Source: Chondromyces crocatus
GTDB taxonomy: Bacteria > Myxococcota_A > Polyangia > Polyangiales > Polyangiaceae
Reading direction: 5' to 3'
Length of the DNA: 64,000 nt
Assembly: GCF_001189295.1 (NCBI RefSeq)
Contig: NZ_CP012159.1
Coordinates: forward strand, 2,866,001 to 2,930,000
Shown in pieces: positions 51,501 through 59,290 of the stretch. Every line of letters begins with the position of its first letter. The stretch's first letter is position 1. The position numbers and the translations under genes are program-made. The notes under the pieces were generated by a model. It saw nothing but the letters and a program-made list of their open reading frames with translations, did not search any database and was not told where the DNA came from.

Positions 51501-52966
51501 TCGTCGAACAGCTCGGCGCCGACCACGACGCCGGCGCCAGCGCTGCCGGAGGAGGGGACACCCGAGATGGGGCCAGGGGAGCTGCCGAGCGGTGCGCGTG
51601 GGCTTCTCGGGTCCAGCCGATCCGGGAGCCCGGGTGAAGCGGGGACCGGGAGGCCAGCGCCGCGGCCAGCGCCGCTGCTCGGGAGGCCGACGCCGCTGGC
51701 CGGGACGGGGAGCCCGGCGCCGCTGGCGCGTGAGGGCAGGCTGGCGGCGACGCTCGGGAGTCCGTGGTCGCGGGCAGGTGAGGGCAGGGCGAGTTCTTCT
51801 TCGGGATCGAGCGGCAGGTCGAGTTCGCCGAAGCCGTGGGAGAGGGTGGCGTTGCCCTGGCGTGACGAGGGGAGATCGAGCTCGCCCGTGTCGTCGGTGT
51901 TCGCTTCGACGAAGCCTTCGTCGAGATCTCCGAAGGCCATGGTGCGGCTGCGGCCCGGGGAGGCTGTCTCCGCGGGGCGCGGGGCCGAGAGGCCGTCGGC
52001 GAGATCGAGGTGCCCGAAGGAGGCGGTGCGGCCTCGAGGGGGCGGGAGAGGCCGGTGCGGTGGAGAGGGAGCTTCGTCGAGGTCGGAGGGACCGAAGGCG
52101 ACGGTGCGGCCGCGGCGCGAGGGGGGTTCGATGGGCGCCGGCTCGGGGTCGCTCATCACGGAGCCGAAGTCGGTCTCATCCATGCCGAGATCGGCGTCGC
52201 CGAAGGCCATGGTGCGTCCGCGGCCCGTGGGCTGGGCCGGGGCCGGGGCTTCGGGGAGATCGATGGCGTCGAGCTGGCCGAAGGAGACGGTGCGGCGTCC
52301 ACGCCCTGGTGCCGCGGGGGCCGGCTCCGGATGCGCCATCGGAGCGGGCGCAGGAGGCGGGGCCGGCGCGCGGGGCCGGGCGGGTGAGGGGAGGTCGGCG
52401 CTGTCGCTGGGACCTGGTTCCCCCGTCAGGATGGGGGGAGCACCCCCGCGCTCGTCGTCGGCGCGGTGCGCCGCAGGGCTCGCGCGAACCGTGCGCGCGT
52501 TCGCTCGGGGTGGCGCAGGGGGAGGTGCCTTGGGGGCCGCAGGGGCGGCTCGGGGGGCTGAGCCTCGAACGATGGGCAGGTCGTCTTCACCGAAGTCGGC
52601 CTCGAAACCGCTCGCGTCGTCGGGAGCGGGGAGGTCGACCTGGAGATCGATTTCTCCGAAGCCACGGCGCGGCGGCGCTGCCTTCGGAGGAAGGGGAGCC
52701 TGGGCTTGCGAGAACTCCGCACCTCGAGCCGGCGGTGCTGCCGCTCCAGGGCGGGGCGCTGCCGGACGTTTCGGGGCGACGGCGGGCAGGTCCGCCTCGT
52801 CGCCTGCCGGCGGAGCTGGTTGTGGCGCGGCGCTGGCGCCCGGCTTCTTCACAAGGAGGCTCTTGCCGCACTTGGGGCAGCGCATCTTGAGCCCCGCGGG
52901 GGGGATGCGCCGCTCGTCCACCTGGTACGGGGATTGGCACCCGTCGCACTCGACCTTAACGACCAT
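48536..52966 (-). CDS. Large zinc-ribbon, single-pass membrane TPR protein
   Basis: 1476 residues. An MJ0042-type zinc ribbon (C7, C10, C30, C33: VECDGCQSPYQVDERR and LKMRCPKCGKSLLVK) opens the protein. A Pro/Ser/Ala-rich region to about 660 contains at least five copies of R-T-x-x-F-G-x-x-D (RTVSFGQLD, RTMAFGDAD, RTVAFGPSD, RTASFGHLD, RTMAFGDLD) and related FGE-x-D-L elements. One membrane helix follows (about 671-693, YLIATLAVVSVAGGSLSLA). From about 740 to the end are 15-20 TPR units (for example AEQAFAAALKIDPQAVRALI and SEALARFEAASRAENDNVLA). The ribbon and motifs are cytoplasmic and the TPRs periplasmic if the helix is a signal anchor. It probably scaffolds an envelope complex. The start ATG at 52966 opens the ribbon. 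Confidence 0.88.
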   Translation of the reverse strand: MVVKVECDGCQSPYQVDERRIPPAGLKMRCPKCGKSLLVKKPGASAAPQPAPPAGDEADLPAVAPKRPAAPRPGAAAPPARGAEFSQAQAPLPPKAAPPRRGFGEIDLQVDLPAPDDASGFEADFGEDDLPIVRGSAPRAAPAAPKAPPPAPPRANARTVRASPAAHRADDERGGAPPILTGEPGPSDSADLPSPARPRAPAPPPAPAPMAHPEPAPAAPGRGRRTVSFGQLDAIDLPEAPAPAQPTGRGRTMAFGDADLGMDETDFGSVMSDPEPAPIEPPSRRGRTVAFGPSDLDEAPSPPHRPLPPPRGRTASFGHLDLADGLSAPRPAETASPGRSRTMAFGDLDEGFVEANTDDTGELDLPSSRQGNATLSHGFGELDLPLDPEEELALPSPARDHGLPSVAASLPSRASGAGLPVPASGVGLPSSGAGRGAGLPVPASPGLPDRLDPRSPRAPLGSSPGPISGVPSSGSAGAGVVVGAELFDEAPPGYDDSRVGSAFQTSGPRPLPPNAPAPPAPPSNPRASAPEILGGAPSPRASHPSHPSHPSHPRQSSPEPVPSAQPAKLGRSAPTELEADLGEELALEEAPSRFSQTGINPGAAYDPSDRSSNFQDFGDDGSIELGEPHPSVGDEVDLTGAGEEADLTGDSPLTERKSSVTTQEPTKRPKIRRYLIATLAVVSVAGGSLSLAPDIGPFGINFISDRLNASRHGEALDELRTRARSELGLDTVASVNKLLADTKSAQRGVPRHRPTAAYAAYIAFTRGQRFGRRSVEEAYGKEMLDHARSRPSDLTTLAEAAQDLLAGQLPKARLSAQALQSRLPEDIDVAVLTGEIELAAADAPRAVEAWKRATQLHKSARTLHGLARAQRAAGDTASAEASARSAFEISPAHVGSRLLLATLLRDSNREQEALDLLTKITDDPEIRGAAADPELVDTYTEIGNLHLARSRMTAAEQAFAAALKIDPQAVRALIGNGELFFRSGRFSEALARFEAASRAENDNVLAKIGAAKTWLAQERMKEAKDALKQLRESRPNDPLVNYWLGRAELALGNKKEAEQAFLDAVKIPENRPEIVDAYVALASLLSGLGRSEEAASKLAEATDKFPDLPALHRAKGEVALQTGRYEEARRELELALNKEEDLGTRFKLGVTLRRLRAFDDASKTFDQVAAADKDYPGLALERGLLFEETGQSERALEMYADALRKAPDDIDLKLRVGSAQVMAGYPDKAEAILREVLKSRPNSSEANHFLGRALLGRGQNLAEAMRFLERASEIDGNRAEYQLYVGWAANDAGQPGRATQALKRALELDQELADAYWQRGVLLQKQGATLDALKELQIALEKRPSRYEAYATMALCYQDQSNWPMAEESWRKALAGNDKNPEWHYRLGKIYASRGNRAGAATEMDQAVTLTEASENSKPPWLFDAHFLLAESMRSSGNKEKAIRSYQRFLELAPRDNAYRTDAQQALTALGAPRTP

Positions 52967-53219
52967 GATGTTTCAAGTTGGGCGCTGAACCCGCTCTCCT
53001 TACTAGCAGGGGTTAGGGCGGGAGAGATCGTTTCCGACCAGAGGATGGTAAGCGAGGTCCCTGCGGATGAGCCGAACCGAGCGGCGCGTGGTCGGTGTCT
53101 GGATGGCAAAAGTGGCCGTCGTACGCCGCTGAAACGCGGAAGATCGGAAGGGGTGGGGTCGACATGGGTCGCTAGGACCTCGCCCGTCGTCCCGGAACTG
53201 TGCTAACGCGCTGCCGCCT

Positions 53220-53807
53220 ATGCAGCGGCAGCGGTGGATGGCGCTCGTGTTCGCGCTCCTGTTGGCCGGAGCCGTGGGGCTCTTGGTCTACAGTGCTCGC
53301 CCGAAGGTCCAGGAGGAACTCCTCGGGCAGCCGGATGCCGGCGCACCTGTGGTGAGCGACGCCGGGGTCGACGACGATGGCGGCGCTGGCGGGTCTGGTG
53401 GCGGAAGTGGTGAGCAGCCCACGACGCCCGGGGGAGAGATCGGGTCAGACGCCGGGACGCTGCTGCTGTCCGGGGAGACGGCGCCGGCGCTGCCCTCGGA
53501 TGCGCCCAAGCGGGTGCGCTTCGGGGTGATCCTGGTGCAGTACCGGGGCGCACAGGGCGCGCTGCCCACCACCCGGTCCCGGGAGGCCGCCCTCGAACTG
53601 GCCCGGACGCTGGCGGCGGAGGCCAAGCAGGACTTCAAGGCGACCGTGGCCAAGGGTGACAAGGGTTCCACGGAAGACCTGGGCTTGATGCCCCGCGGGA
53701 TCCTGGAGCCGGCACCGGAATACGAGCTGTTCAGTCTCCCGAAGGGAGGCGTGAGCGGGCCCGTCGATACGCCGCGCGGGTATTGGATCATCCGCAGGAT
53801 CGACTAA
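53220..53807 (+). CDS. Membrane-anchored parvulin-like (PpiC fold) protein lacking active-site His
   Basis: 195 residues. A signal anchor (MALVFALLLAGAVGLLVYS, from about residue 7), an acidic Gly-rich linker (about 40-95), then a 95-residue domain with the parvulin order: VRFGVILVQYRGAQ, SREAALELARTLAAEA, FKATVAKGDKGSTEDLG, LMPRGILEPAPEYELFSL, KGGVSGPVDTPRGYWIIRRI. Active parvulins have His in the first strand (xHILV) and in the last (GYHII); here these are V and W. It therefore looks like a non-catalytic parvulin fold, perhaps a peptide-binding or chaperone part of the envelope. It is divergent from the zinc-ribbon/TPR gene (253 bases between). Confidence 0.72.
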   Translation: MQRQRWMALVFALLLAGAVGLLVYSARPKVQEELLGQPDAGAPVVSDAGVDDDGGAGGSGGGSGEQPTTPGGEIGSDAGTLLLSGETAPALPSDAPKRVRFGVILVQYRGAQGALPTTRSREAALELARTLAAEAKQDFKATVAKGDKGSTEDLGLMPRGILEPAPEYELFSLPKGGVSGPVDTPRGYWIIRRID

Positions 53808-53830
53808 AGAGGGAGCACCCGGGCGCTCGC

Positions 53831-53848
53831 GGCCGCAATCACGCGGCC
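53831..53848 (+). terminator. Stem-loop GGCCGC-AATCAC-GCGGCC
   Basis: A perfect 6-bp stem with a 6-base loop, 23 bases after the stop of the parvulin-like gene. Weak terminator candidate. Confidence 0.4.
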
Positions 53849-53929
53849 ATCTCGCGCCATGGCCACGCTCGCGGCGTGTGGTCAGCTCACCCAGCAACCG
53901 AGCCGCGACAAGACAGGAGTGAGGTCCGC

Positions 53930-54226
53930 ATGGCGACGATCGACATCCGCCGGCAGCACACGTTGAGCAAGGACGACGCGAAGGCGCGCGCCGAGCAGCT
54001 GATCCGGGGCATGGAAGAGAAGCTCGGGATTCGCTGGAAATGGGCCGGCGAGAACATCGAGTTCGAAGCACCCGAAGGTGCCGCGAAGGGCGCCAAGGGC
54101 AAGGTGACGCTCAGCGCCTCGGAGATCCGGGTGGAGATCGACCTGCCGTTCCTGCTGCGGCCCATGAAGGGCATGGTCGAGTCGAAGGTCAACGAGAGGC
54201 TCGACAAACTCATCGTCAAGTCCTAG
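53930..54226 (+). CDS. Polyhydroxyalkanoic acid system family protein
   Basis: 98 residues from ATG 53930, with AGGAGTGAGG just upstream. The pattern fits the PHA system small protein family (PHA_gran_rgn): TIDIRRQHTLSKDDAKARAE, RWKWAGENIEFEAPEGAAKG, KGKVTLSASEIRVEIDLPFL and MVESKVNERLDKLI. Members occur in polyester-storing bacteria, sometimes near granule genes, but also widely outside such clusters, and their biochemical role is not established. No PHA synthase is nearby. Probably transcribed alone or with the parvulin-like gene 122 bases upstream. Confidence 0.85.
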   Translation: MATIDIRRQHTLSKDDAKARAEQLIRGMEEKLGIRWKWAGENIEFEAPEGAAKGAKGKVTLSASEIRVEIDLPFLLRPMKGMVESKVNERLDKLIVKS

Positions 54227-54532
54227 CTCCGGGCCTCGCTGTCCCGACCGCCTCCGACATCCGCTGCTTCGTCACGCGGACCGGAGGGGGCCCTCACCAC
54301 GTCTGCACCCGTCCTGGCCAGAGGTGCGCCGTCCTGACGCGGAGCGCAGGAGAGGTGTCGTCGTCCGTTGCTCGGACCACCGAGCGCGCGCGGCCCTCAT
54401 GTGCCCCGCGCTCCCCGACATGCCCCGCTCGAAAATCAGCCTGCGCTTTACTCGACGCGCTCCGGTTCGATACTCTCCGCCCGCGCCATACGGCGCGCAC
54501 CACGGGTCCCGTACGGAGGCGTGTCGAGCGAG
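54227..54532. other. Gene-free stretch before the giant TPR operon
   Basis: About 300 bases, slightly less GC-rich near the right end. It includes the promoter candidate at 54447-54474. GGTTCGATAC around 54465 resembles a tRNA T-loop but has no acceptor stem partner. Confidence 0.45.
54447..54474 (+). promoter_or_regulatory. Possible sigma-70-type promoter of the TPR operon
   Basis: TTTACT (54447-54452) and GATACT (54469-54474), 16 bases apart, each match four of six consensus positions. They lie about 60 bases upstream of the ATG at 54533. Suggestive only. Confidence 0.35.
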
Positions 54533-57500
54533 ATGACGGTTCAGGCACCTCAGGGTCAGGTAGAGAGCATGACGGCCCTGATAGCGCACCTCCGCGCGGA
54601 GCAGGCCGAGCAGCAGGACAGACAACTGCAGGCTTTGCTGCTGCACGAGCTGGGGGCGCTCGAGGAAGCGCAGAGCGAGGAGCCGGCTGCGGCGAGGGAC
54701 TATCTGGCGGCGTTCAACGCCGATCCGCAGTTCCGCGAGCCGCTGGAGGCGCTCGTCCGGATCCTCACGCGGCGGAAGTCGATCAAGAACCTGGGCAAGC
54801 TGCTCGATGCGCTGACGCGTGCGGCAGGGACGCCGGAGGAGAAGACGCGGGCCTTCTGGGAGCGTGCGGCCTATCTGCAGGATCACGAGAAGAGCCTGCC
54901 GGCGGCGAAGGAAGCGCTCGAAGAGGCGGTGCTGGCGAACCCCGAGGACGCCACGGCCTGGCTGGAGCTGGAGCTGATCGCCGCCAAGGAGGGCGACGTC
55001 GCGAACCGGATGCGCGCGATCGAGGCGCGCGCGGAGCTCGCGACCGACGCGACGTGGAAGGCGCTGCTGTTCATCGAGCTCGCCGACCTCTCCGCAGCGA
55101 ACGGGAGCGCGGAGCGGGCCTACGAGCTGCTCGACGCGGCCGCGGCGCTGGAGGGGAGGGCGCGGTTCCAGACGCAGCTCGCGCTCGAAGCGGTCGCGCG
55201 CCGTGAGGACAACCTCGAGGTGCTGGCGCGCGCGCTGGAGGGGCAGGCAGAGCTCATCGCCGAGGCGCTGGACGACGAGACGAGCGGTGATGCGATTGGC
55301 GTGCCCCGCTACATGCGTCGGCCCGAGTACGCAGCGGATGCCTGGCTGCGCTCGGCGGAGATTTTGCGGCGTACGGGTGGAAGCTACGCCTCGCTGATCG
55401 AGCGGGCGGCAGAGCGGCTGCCGGAATCGCCGCTCATCGCCAGGCTGCGGCTGGCGGCGCTCGAGGCGTCCGGAGAGGCGGAGCAGGCCGCAGAGCTCGC
55501 GAAGCGTGAGCTGGAGCGTGGCATCGATGGCCCCGGCGCGGCGTCGCTGTGGATGCGGGTGGCCGAGGCGGCCGCCGTCGGGGGGGATCGCGATGGCGCG
55601 TTCGCCGCCCTGCGCAGTGCGCTGACGGCCGATCCGCAGTGCATCCCGGCGCGTGCGCTGGAGATCGATCTGCTCGGTGATGGGCAAGATCCGGCGGCGC
55701 TCGCGCAGTCGCTGGAGGCGATGGCCGCGACGTTCGAGAGCGGTGAGGCGCGAGGGCGCACGCTGACGACCGCCGCGTATGTGTGGTCGGTGCGTGCTGG
55801 CGATACGGCGGCCGCCCGCGCCGCGCTGGCGCGCGCTGGTGAGGCCGGGCTGGAGCGGGGCACGCTGGCGCGCATCGCGCGTTCGCTCGCGGCCCTGCGC
55901 GGCGACACGGCGTGGTACGACGAGGCGACGCGCGACCTGCTTTCGGCGGGACCGGAGGCCGGGGAAGACGCGAGCCTGTGGTTCGAGATCGGGCAAAGCC
56001 GGCTCGCGAGCGGTGATGCGGACGGCGCGGTCGAGGCGTTCAAGAAGCTCGCGTCGGCAGGCGCCGAGGGAGAAGAGATCCTCGGGCCCAGCGCCTGGCT
56101 GGGTCGGGTGCTCACGGCTTACGGTGTGGAGCTGGTGCGCGCCGCGCCGGAAGGCGAAGCCTCGGCGGTGAAGCGCGCGCCGGAGCCCATCGAGGCGCTG
56201 GCGCAGGTGGAGAGCGAGGAGGCCGCGCGAGGTCTGTGGCTCGTCTCCGCGCTGCGGAGCGCGCGCCGTGGGGATCTGGATCGGGCGTGCGAGCGGCTTC
56301 GTTCGTTGTTCGAGGCCTCGGCCGAGGACGAGGTGGTGGCGGTATTCCTGGCGGAGCTGGAGCGCCGGCAGGGGCGCACCGCCGAGGCCGCGGCGACGCT
56401 GGCGGCCTGCGCCGCGGCGACCGACGACGAGGATCTGTCGGCGGCGCTGCACATCGAAGCGGGGATCCTGCTGTGGCGTGGCGGGGAGCGGAAGCGCGCG
56501 ATCGAGGAGCTGGAGGCCGCGCGGGGCAAGGCGCCGCGTGCCGGCGCTGCGCTGCTCTCCTGGGCCCTGCGCGGTGACGAGCCGGACACGCTGGATGGGC
56601 GACGGCGGGCACTGGAGGTCGCGGCCGAGGCCGGCGAAGACGCGACGGCGATCGCGCTGGAGCGGTTCGGGCTGGAGGTCAGCGGCGGCGGCGAGGCTGA
56701 TGATGCACTCGCTGCGCTGGAAACCGTCGAAGCGGAGGGGACGGGCGATCTTGCGGTGGCGGCGGCGCTGGGGCGGGTCTTGTGGCCACCGGCGACGGAG
56801 CGGCGGGATCTCGTGGACCGTGCCCTCGATCAGCTGGAGGCGTGTGGAGACAGCGCGGCGGCGATCGCGCGTGCCGAGCGGTTCCGGCTGACGGTGGCCG
56901 TGGACCAGGATCGGGCGCTCGCCGTGGAGCGCGCGGCGGCGTGGGTCGACGCGGATCCGAAGCTGTACGCGGCTCTGGAGTGGCTTGGCGCAGCGCTCGG
57001 CGCAGAGGACCGTGAGGCGGAGATCGCGGCTCGCCGAGCCGCAGCGGAGCACTTCCAGGGGGAGGCACGCGCCGCGATGGAGGCGTCTGCTGCGGTGGTC
57101 GCCATGATCGATCAGCCGCACGAGCCGCAGCCGTTCGTCCGGGGGAACTCGGCACCTGCACAGCTCGTGAACCTGGAGCTCGCGCTGCCTGGAAGCGATC
57201 CGCGGCGCCGGGCCGCGGCCCTGCTGGGGCTGTCGGATGCGCTGGGGGTCGAGGCGCAGCTCGATGGGATCGCCCTTGCGGCGTGGTCCGATCTCGCCGC
57301 AGGAGAGCACGACCGGGCGCTGACGTCGTTCAAGACCGTCGTCGAGCACCGGCCCGAAGACGTCGCCGCCTGGGAAGGTGTGCGCACGGCGTCGGAGATC
57401 CTCGGTGACGCGGTGGGGACGGCACTGGCGAGCGCTCAGCTCGGCGCGCACTGCAAGGACGACGCACGGGGTGGTCGGTTCTGGGAGCAAGCGGGCACGA

Positions 57501-59290
57501 TCCTGCTGGAGAAGACGAGCGCCCACGACGACGCCGAGATCGCCTTCGCGCGTGCCTTCGATCGCGATCCGCGTCGCTCGATCGCGTTCGACAAGCTGTT
57601 CCGCCGGGTGCGTGCCCGCAACGAGGACGATCGGCTGCTCGACATCATCGAGCGCCGGCTCGGGGTGGCGGACGACGATCTGGAGATCGGGAAGCTGTTC
57701 TGGGAGCGCGCTCGCGTGCTCCGGAAGAAGGGCAACCTGGACGAGGCGCTGGCCGCGCTCGAGAACGTGACGATGCTCGAGCCCGATCACATCGGCGCGC
57801 TGGCGCTGTCGGCGGACATTGCGAAGGCGCGCGGTGACCTCGGTCAGGCGGCCTCCTTCTACGCCGAGCTGTCGCGGGTGCAGAAGGCGCCCGGCGATCA
57901 GCGGCTGATGTCCGGTGTCACCGCGGTGGACCTGTTCGAGAAGAACGAGGAGCACAAGCGGGCGCTGGAGGTGCTGGTGGAGCTGCACAAGGCGGGGCTC
58001 TCGACGCGGCCGGTGCGGGAGCGCCTGGTGCGTGTCGCGGCGCGGGTGGGCTCCTGGGAGGATGCGGTCCGGCTGCTCGAAGAGTTGATGGTCGAGCGCG
58101 ACACGCGCGAGGGGCGCATCGAAGCGGCGAGGCTGGCGATGGCCATCTACCGCGACAAGATCCGCGATCCGAAGCGCGCGCAGCGATCGGTCGAGAAGCT
58201 GCTCGACGAGTCCCCCGATGACGGCGAGGCCGTGGATCTGGTGCTGACGACGAGCTTCGATCAGGGCTTCCGGACGAAGATGCTGGCGCGGGCCAAGTCG
58301 ACGTTGATCCAGGCGCTCGCCGCCGACCCGTGCGACGCGAATCGGGTCGAGCTGCTCGCGAAGATCGCCGGGGCTGGCCAGGACGCGGCCCTCCGGCAGG
58401 CGACGCTGGGCGCGCTGGTGGCGCTCGGACGAGACGACAAGGATGTGTCCGCCGAGCTGAAGCGGATCGACTCGCGGGTGGCGTCGCGACCGCAGATTGC
58501 GCTCGACGCCCAGGCGATGTCGGAGATCGCCGATGCCCAGGATACGGGTCCCATCGCGGAGCTGTTCGCGCTGATGTCGGAGACCATCAGCATGGCGCTC
58601 GGGCCTTCACTGGTGTCCCTCGGCGTCACGAAGAAGGACCGCATCGATCCCCGAGGTGGGCATCCGCTCCGGGTCGCCGTGGCCGAGTGGGTCGGGGCAC
58701 TCGGGTTCGAGGGGGACTTCGATCTGTACGTGGGGGGCCCGAACCCGCACGCGGTGACGGGCGTGTCCGGAGAGCAGCCGGCGATCGTGGTGGGGAGCAG
58801 CATCAGCGCACCACTCGACGCGGCGGCGCGCTCGGCGGTGGCGCGCGAGGCTTTCGCGCTGCGACGTGGGATCACCTCGCTGCGCACCCGCGACGACAAC
58901 ACGGTCGCCTCGCTGGTGATTGCTGCCTGCAACGAGGCAGGCGTGAGCGTTCCGGCTCCGCCCTACGCCGTGTATGGTGAGGTCTCTCGGTCGATTCATC
59001 GCGAGATGTCGCGGAAGATCCGCAAGGCGATCCCCGATGTCTGCCAGCGCATCCAGGCCAGCAACCAGGATGCGCGGAAGTGGGCGGCGGCCGCGAGGAG
59101 GAGCATCGATCGCATGTCCGTGATCGCTGCGGGGGATGCCTCGCTGGTGCTGTCCGATGTCCTGAATACTCCCCGCGACCAGCTCGACGGGGTGATCCGC
59201 GAGAGCGAGCGGGCACGTCGCCTGCTCGCATTTGTCCTTTCGCCCAGCTACCTCGAGCTCCGGAAGAAGCTCGGGATGGGGGTCCGGTGA
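54533..59290 (+). CDS. Giant TPR-repeat protein with C-terminal degenerate peptidase-like domain
   Basis: About 1585 residues from ATG 54533 (GGAGG lies 14 bases upstream; ATG 54569 with AGGTAGAGAG is the alternative). No signal peptide or membrane helix. Most of the length is TPR or TPR-like helical pairs with recurrent Leu/Ala/Glu patterns (KDLAEAL-type; AYELLDAAAALEGRARFQTQ; AEIAFARAFDRDPRRSIAFD). The last 200 residues form a different domain: VGGPNPHAVTGVSGEQPAIV, then AAARSAVAREAFALRRGITS. This order of a P-N-P-x-A loop, I-V-V strand and helix where M48-like peptidases have HExxH suggests a peptidase-like fold that has lost its zinc motif. It is translationally coupled (GTGA overlap) to the next TPR protein. 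Confidence 0.85.
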   Translation: MTVQAPQGQVESMTALIAHLRAEQAEQQDRQLQALLLHELGALEEAQSEEPAAARDYLAAFNADPQFREPLEALVRILTRRKSIKNLGKLLDALTRAAGTPEEKTRAFWERAAYLQDHEKSLPAAKEALEEAVLANPEDATAWLELELIAAKEGDVANRMRAIEARAELATDATWKALLFIELADLSAANGSAERAYELLDAAAALEGRARFQTQLALEAVARREDNLEVLARALEGQAELIAEALDDETSGDAIGVPRYMRRPEYAADAWLRSAEILRRTGGSYASLIERAAERLPESPLIARLRLAALEASGEAEQAAELAKRELERGIDGPGAASLWMRVAEAAAVGGDRDGAFAALRSALTADPQCIPARALEIDLLGDGQDPAALAQSLEAMAATFESGEARGRTLTTAAYVWSVRAGDTAAARAALARAGEAGLERGTLARIARSLAALRGDTAWYDEATRDLLSAGPEAGEDASLWFEIGQSRLASGDADGAVEAFKKLASAGAEGEEILGPSAWLGRVLTAYGVELVRAAPEGEASAVKRAPEPIEALAQVESEEAARGLWLVSALRSARRGDLDRACERLRSLFEASAEDEVVAVFLAELERRQGRTAEAAATLAACAAATDDEDLSAALHIEAGILLWRGGERKRAIEELEAARGKAPRAGAALLSWALRGDEPDTLDGRRRALEVAAEAGEDATAIALERFGLEVSGGGEADDALAALETVEAEGTGDLAVAAALGRVLWPPATERRDLVDRALDQLEACGDSAAAIARAERFRLTVAVDQDRALAVERAAAWVDADPKLYAALEWLGAALGAEDREAEIAARRAAAEHFQGEARAAMEASAAVVAMIDQPHEPQPFVRGNSAPAQLVNLELALPGSDPRRRAAALLGLSDALGVEAQLDGIALAAWSDLAAGEHDRALTSFKTVVEHRPEDVAAWEGVRTASEILGDAVGTALASAQLGAHCKDDARGGRFWEQAGTILLEKTSAHDDAEIAFARAFDRDPRRSIAFDKLFRRVRARNEDDRLLDIIERRLGVADDDLEIGKLFWERARVLRKKGNLDEALAALENVTMLEPDHIGALALSADIAKARGDLGQAASFYAELSRVQKAPGDQRLMSGVTAVDLFEKNEEHKRALEVLVELHKAGLSTRPVRERLVRVAARVGSWEDAVRLLEELMVERDTREGRIEAARLAMAIYRDKIRDPKRAQRSVEKLLDESPDDGEAVDLVLTTSFDQGFRTKMLARAKSTLIQALAADPCDANRVELLAKIAGAGQDAALRQATLGALVALGRDDKDVSAELKRIDSRVASRPQIALDAQAMSEIADAQDTGPIAELFALMSETISMALGPSLVSLGVTKKDRIDPRGGHPLRVAVAEWVGALGFEGDFDLYVGGPNPHAVTGVSGEQPAIVVGSSISAPLDAAARSAVAREAFALRRGITSLRTRDDNTVASLVIAACNEAGVSVPAPPYAVYGEVSRSIHREMSRKIRKAIPDVCQRIQASNQDARKWAAAARRSIDRMSVIAAGDASLVLSDVLNTPRDQLDGVIRESERARRLLAFVLSPSYLELRKKLGMGVR

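Noticed and set aside
54460-54480. tRNA T-loop-like GGTTCGATAC
   Set aside because: No matching acceptor, D or anticodon arms can be drawn around it.
54272-57988. Open frame of 1238 codons on the - strand
   Set aside because: Antisense to the giant TPR gene; Arg/Leu/Gln-rich with no domain.
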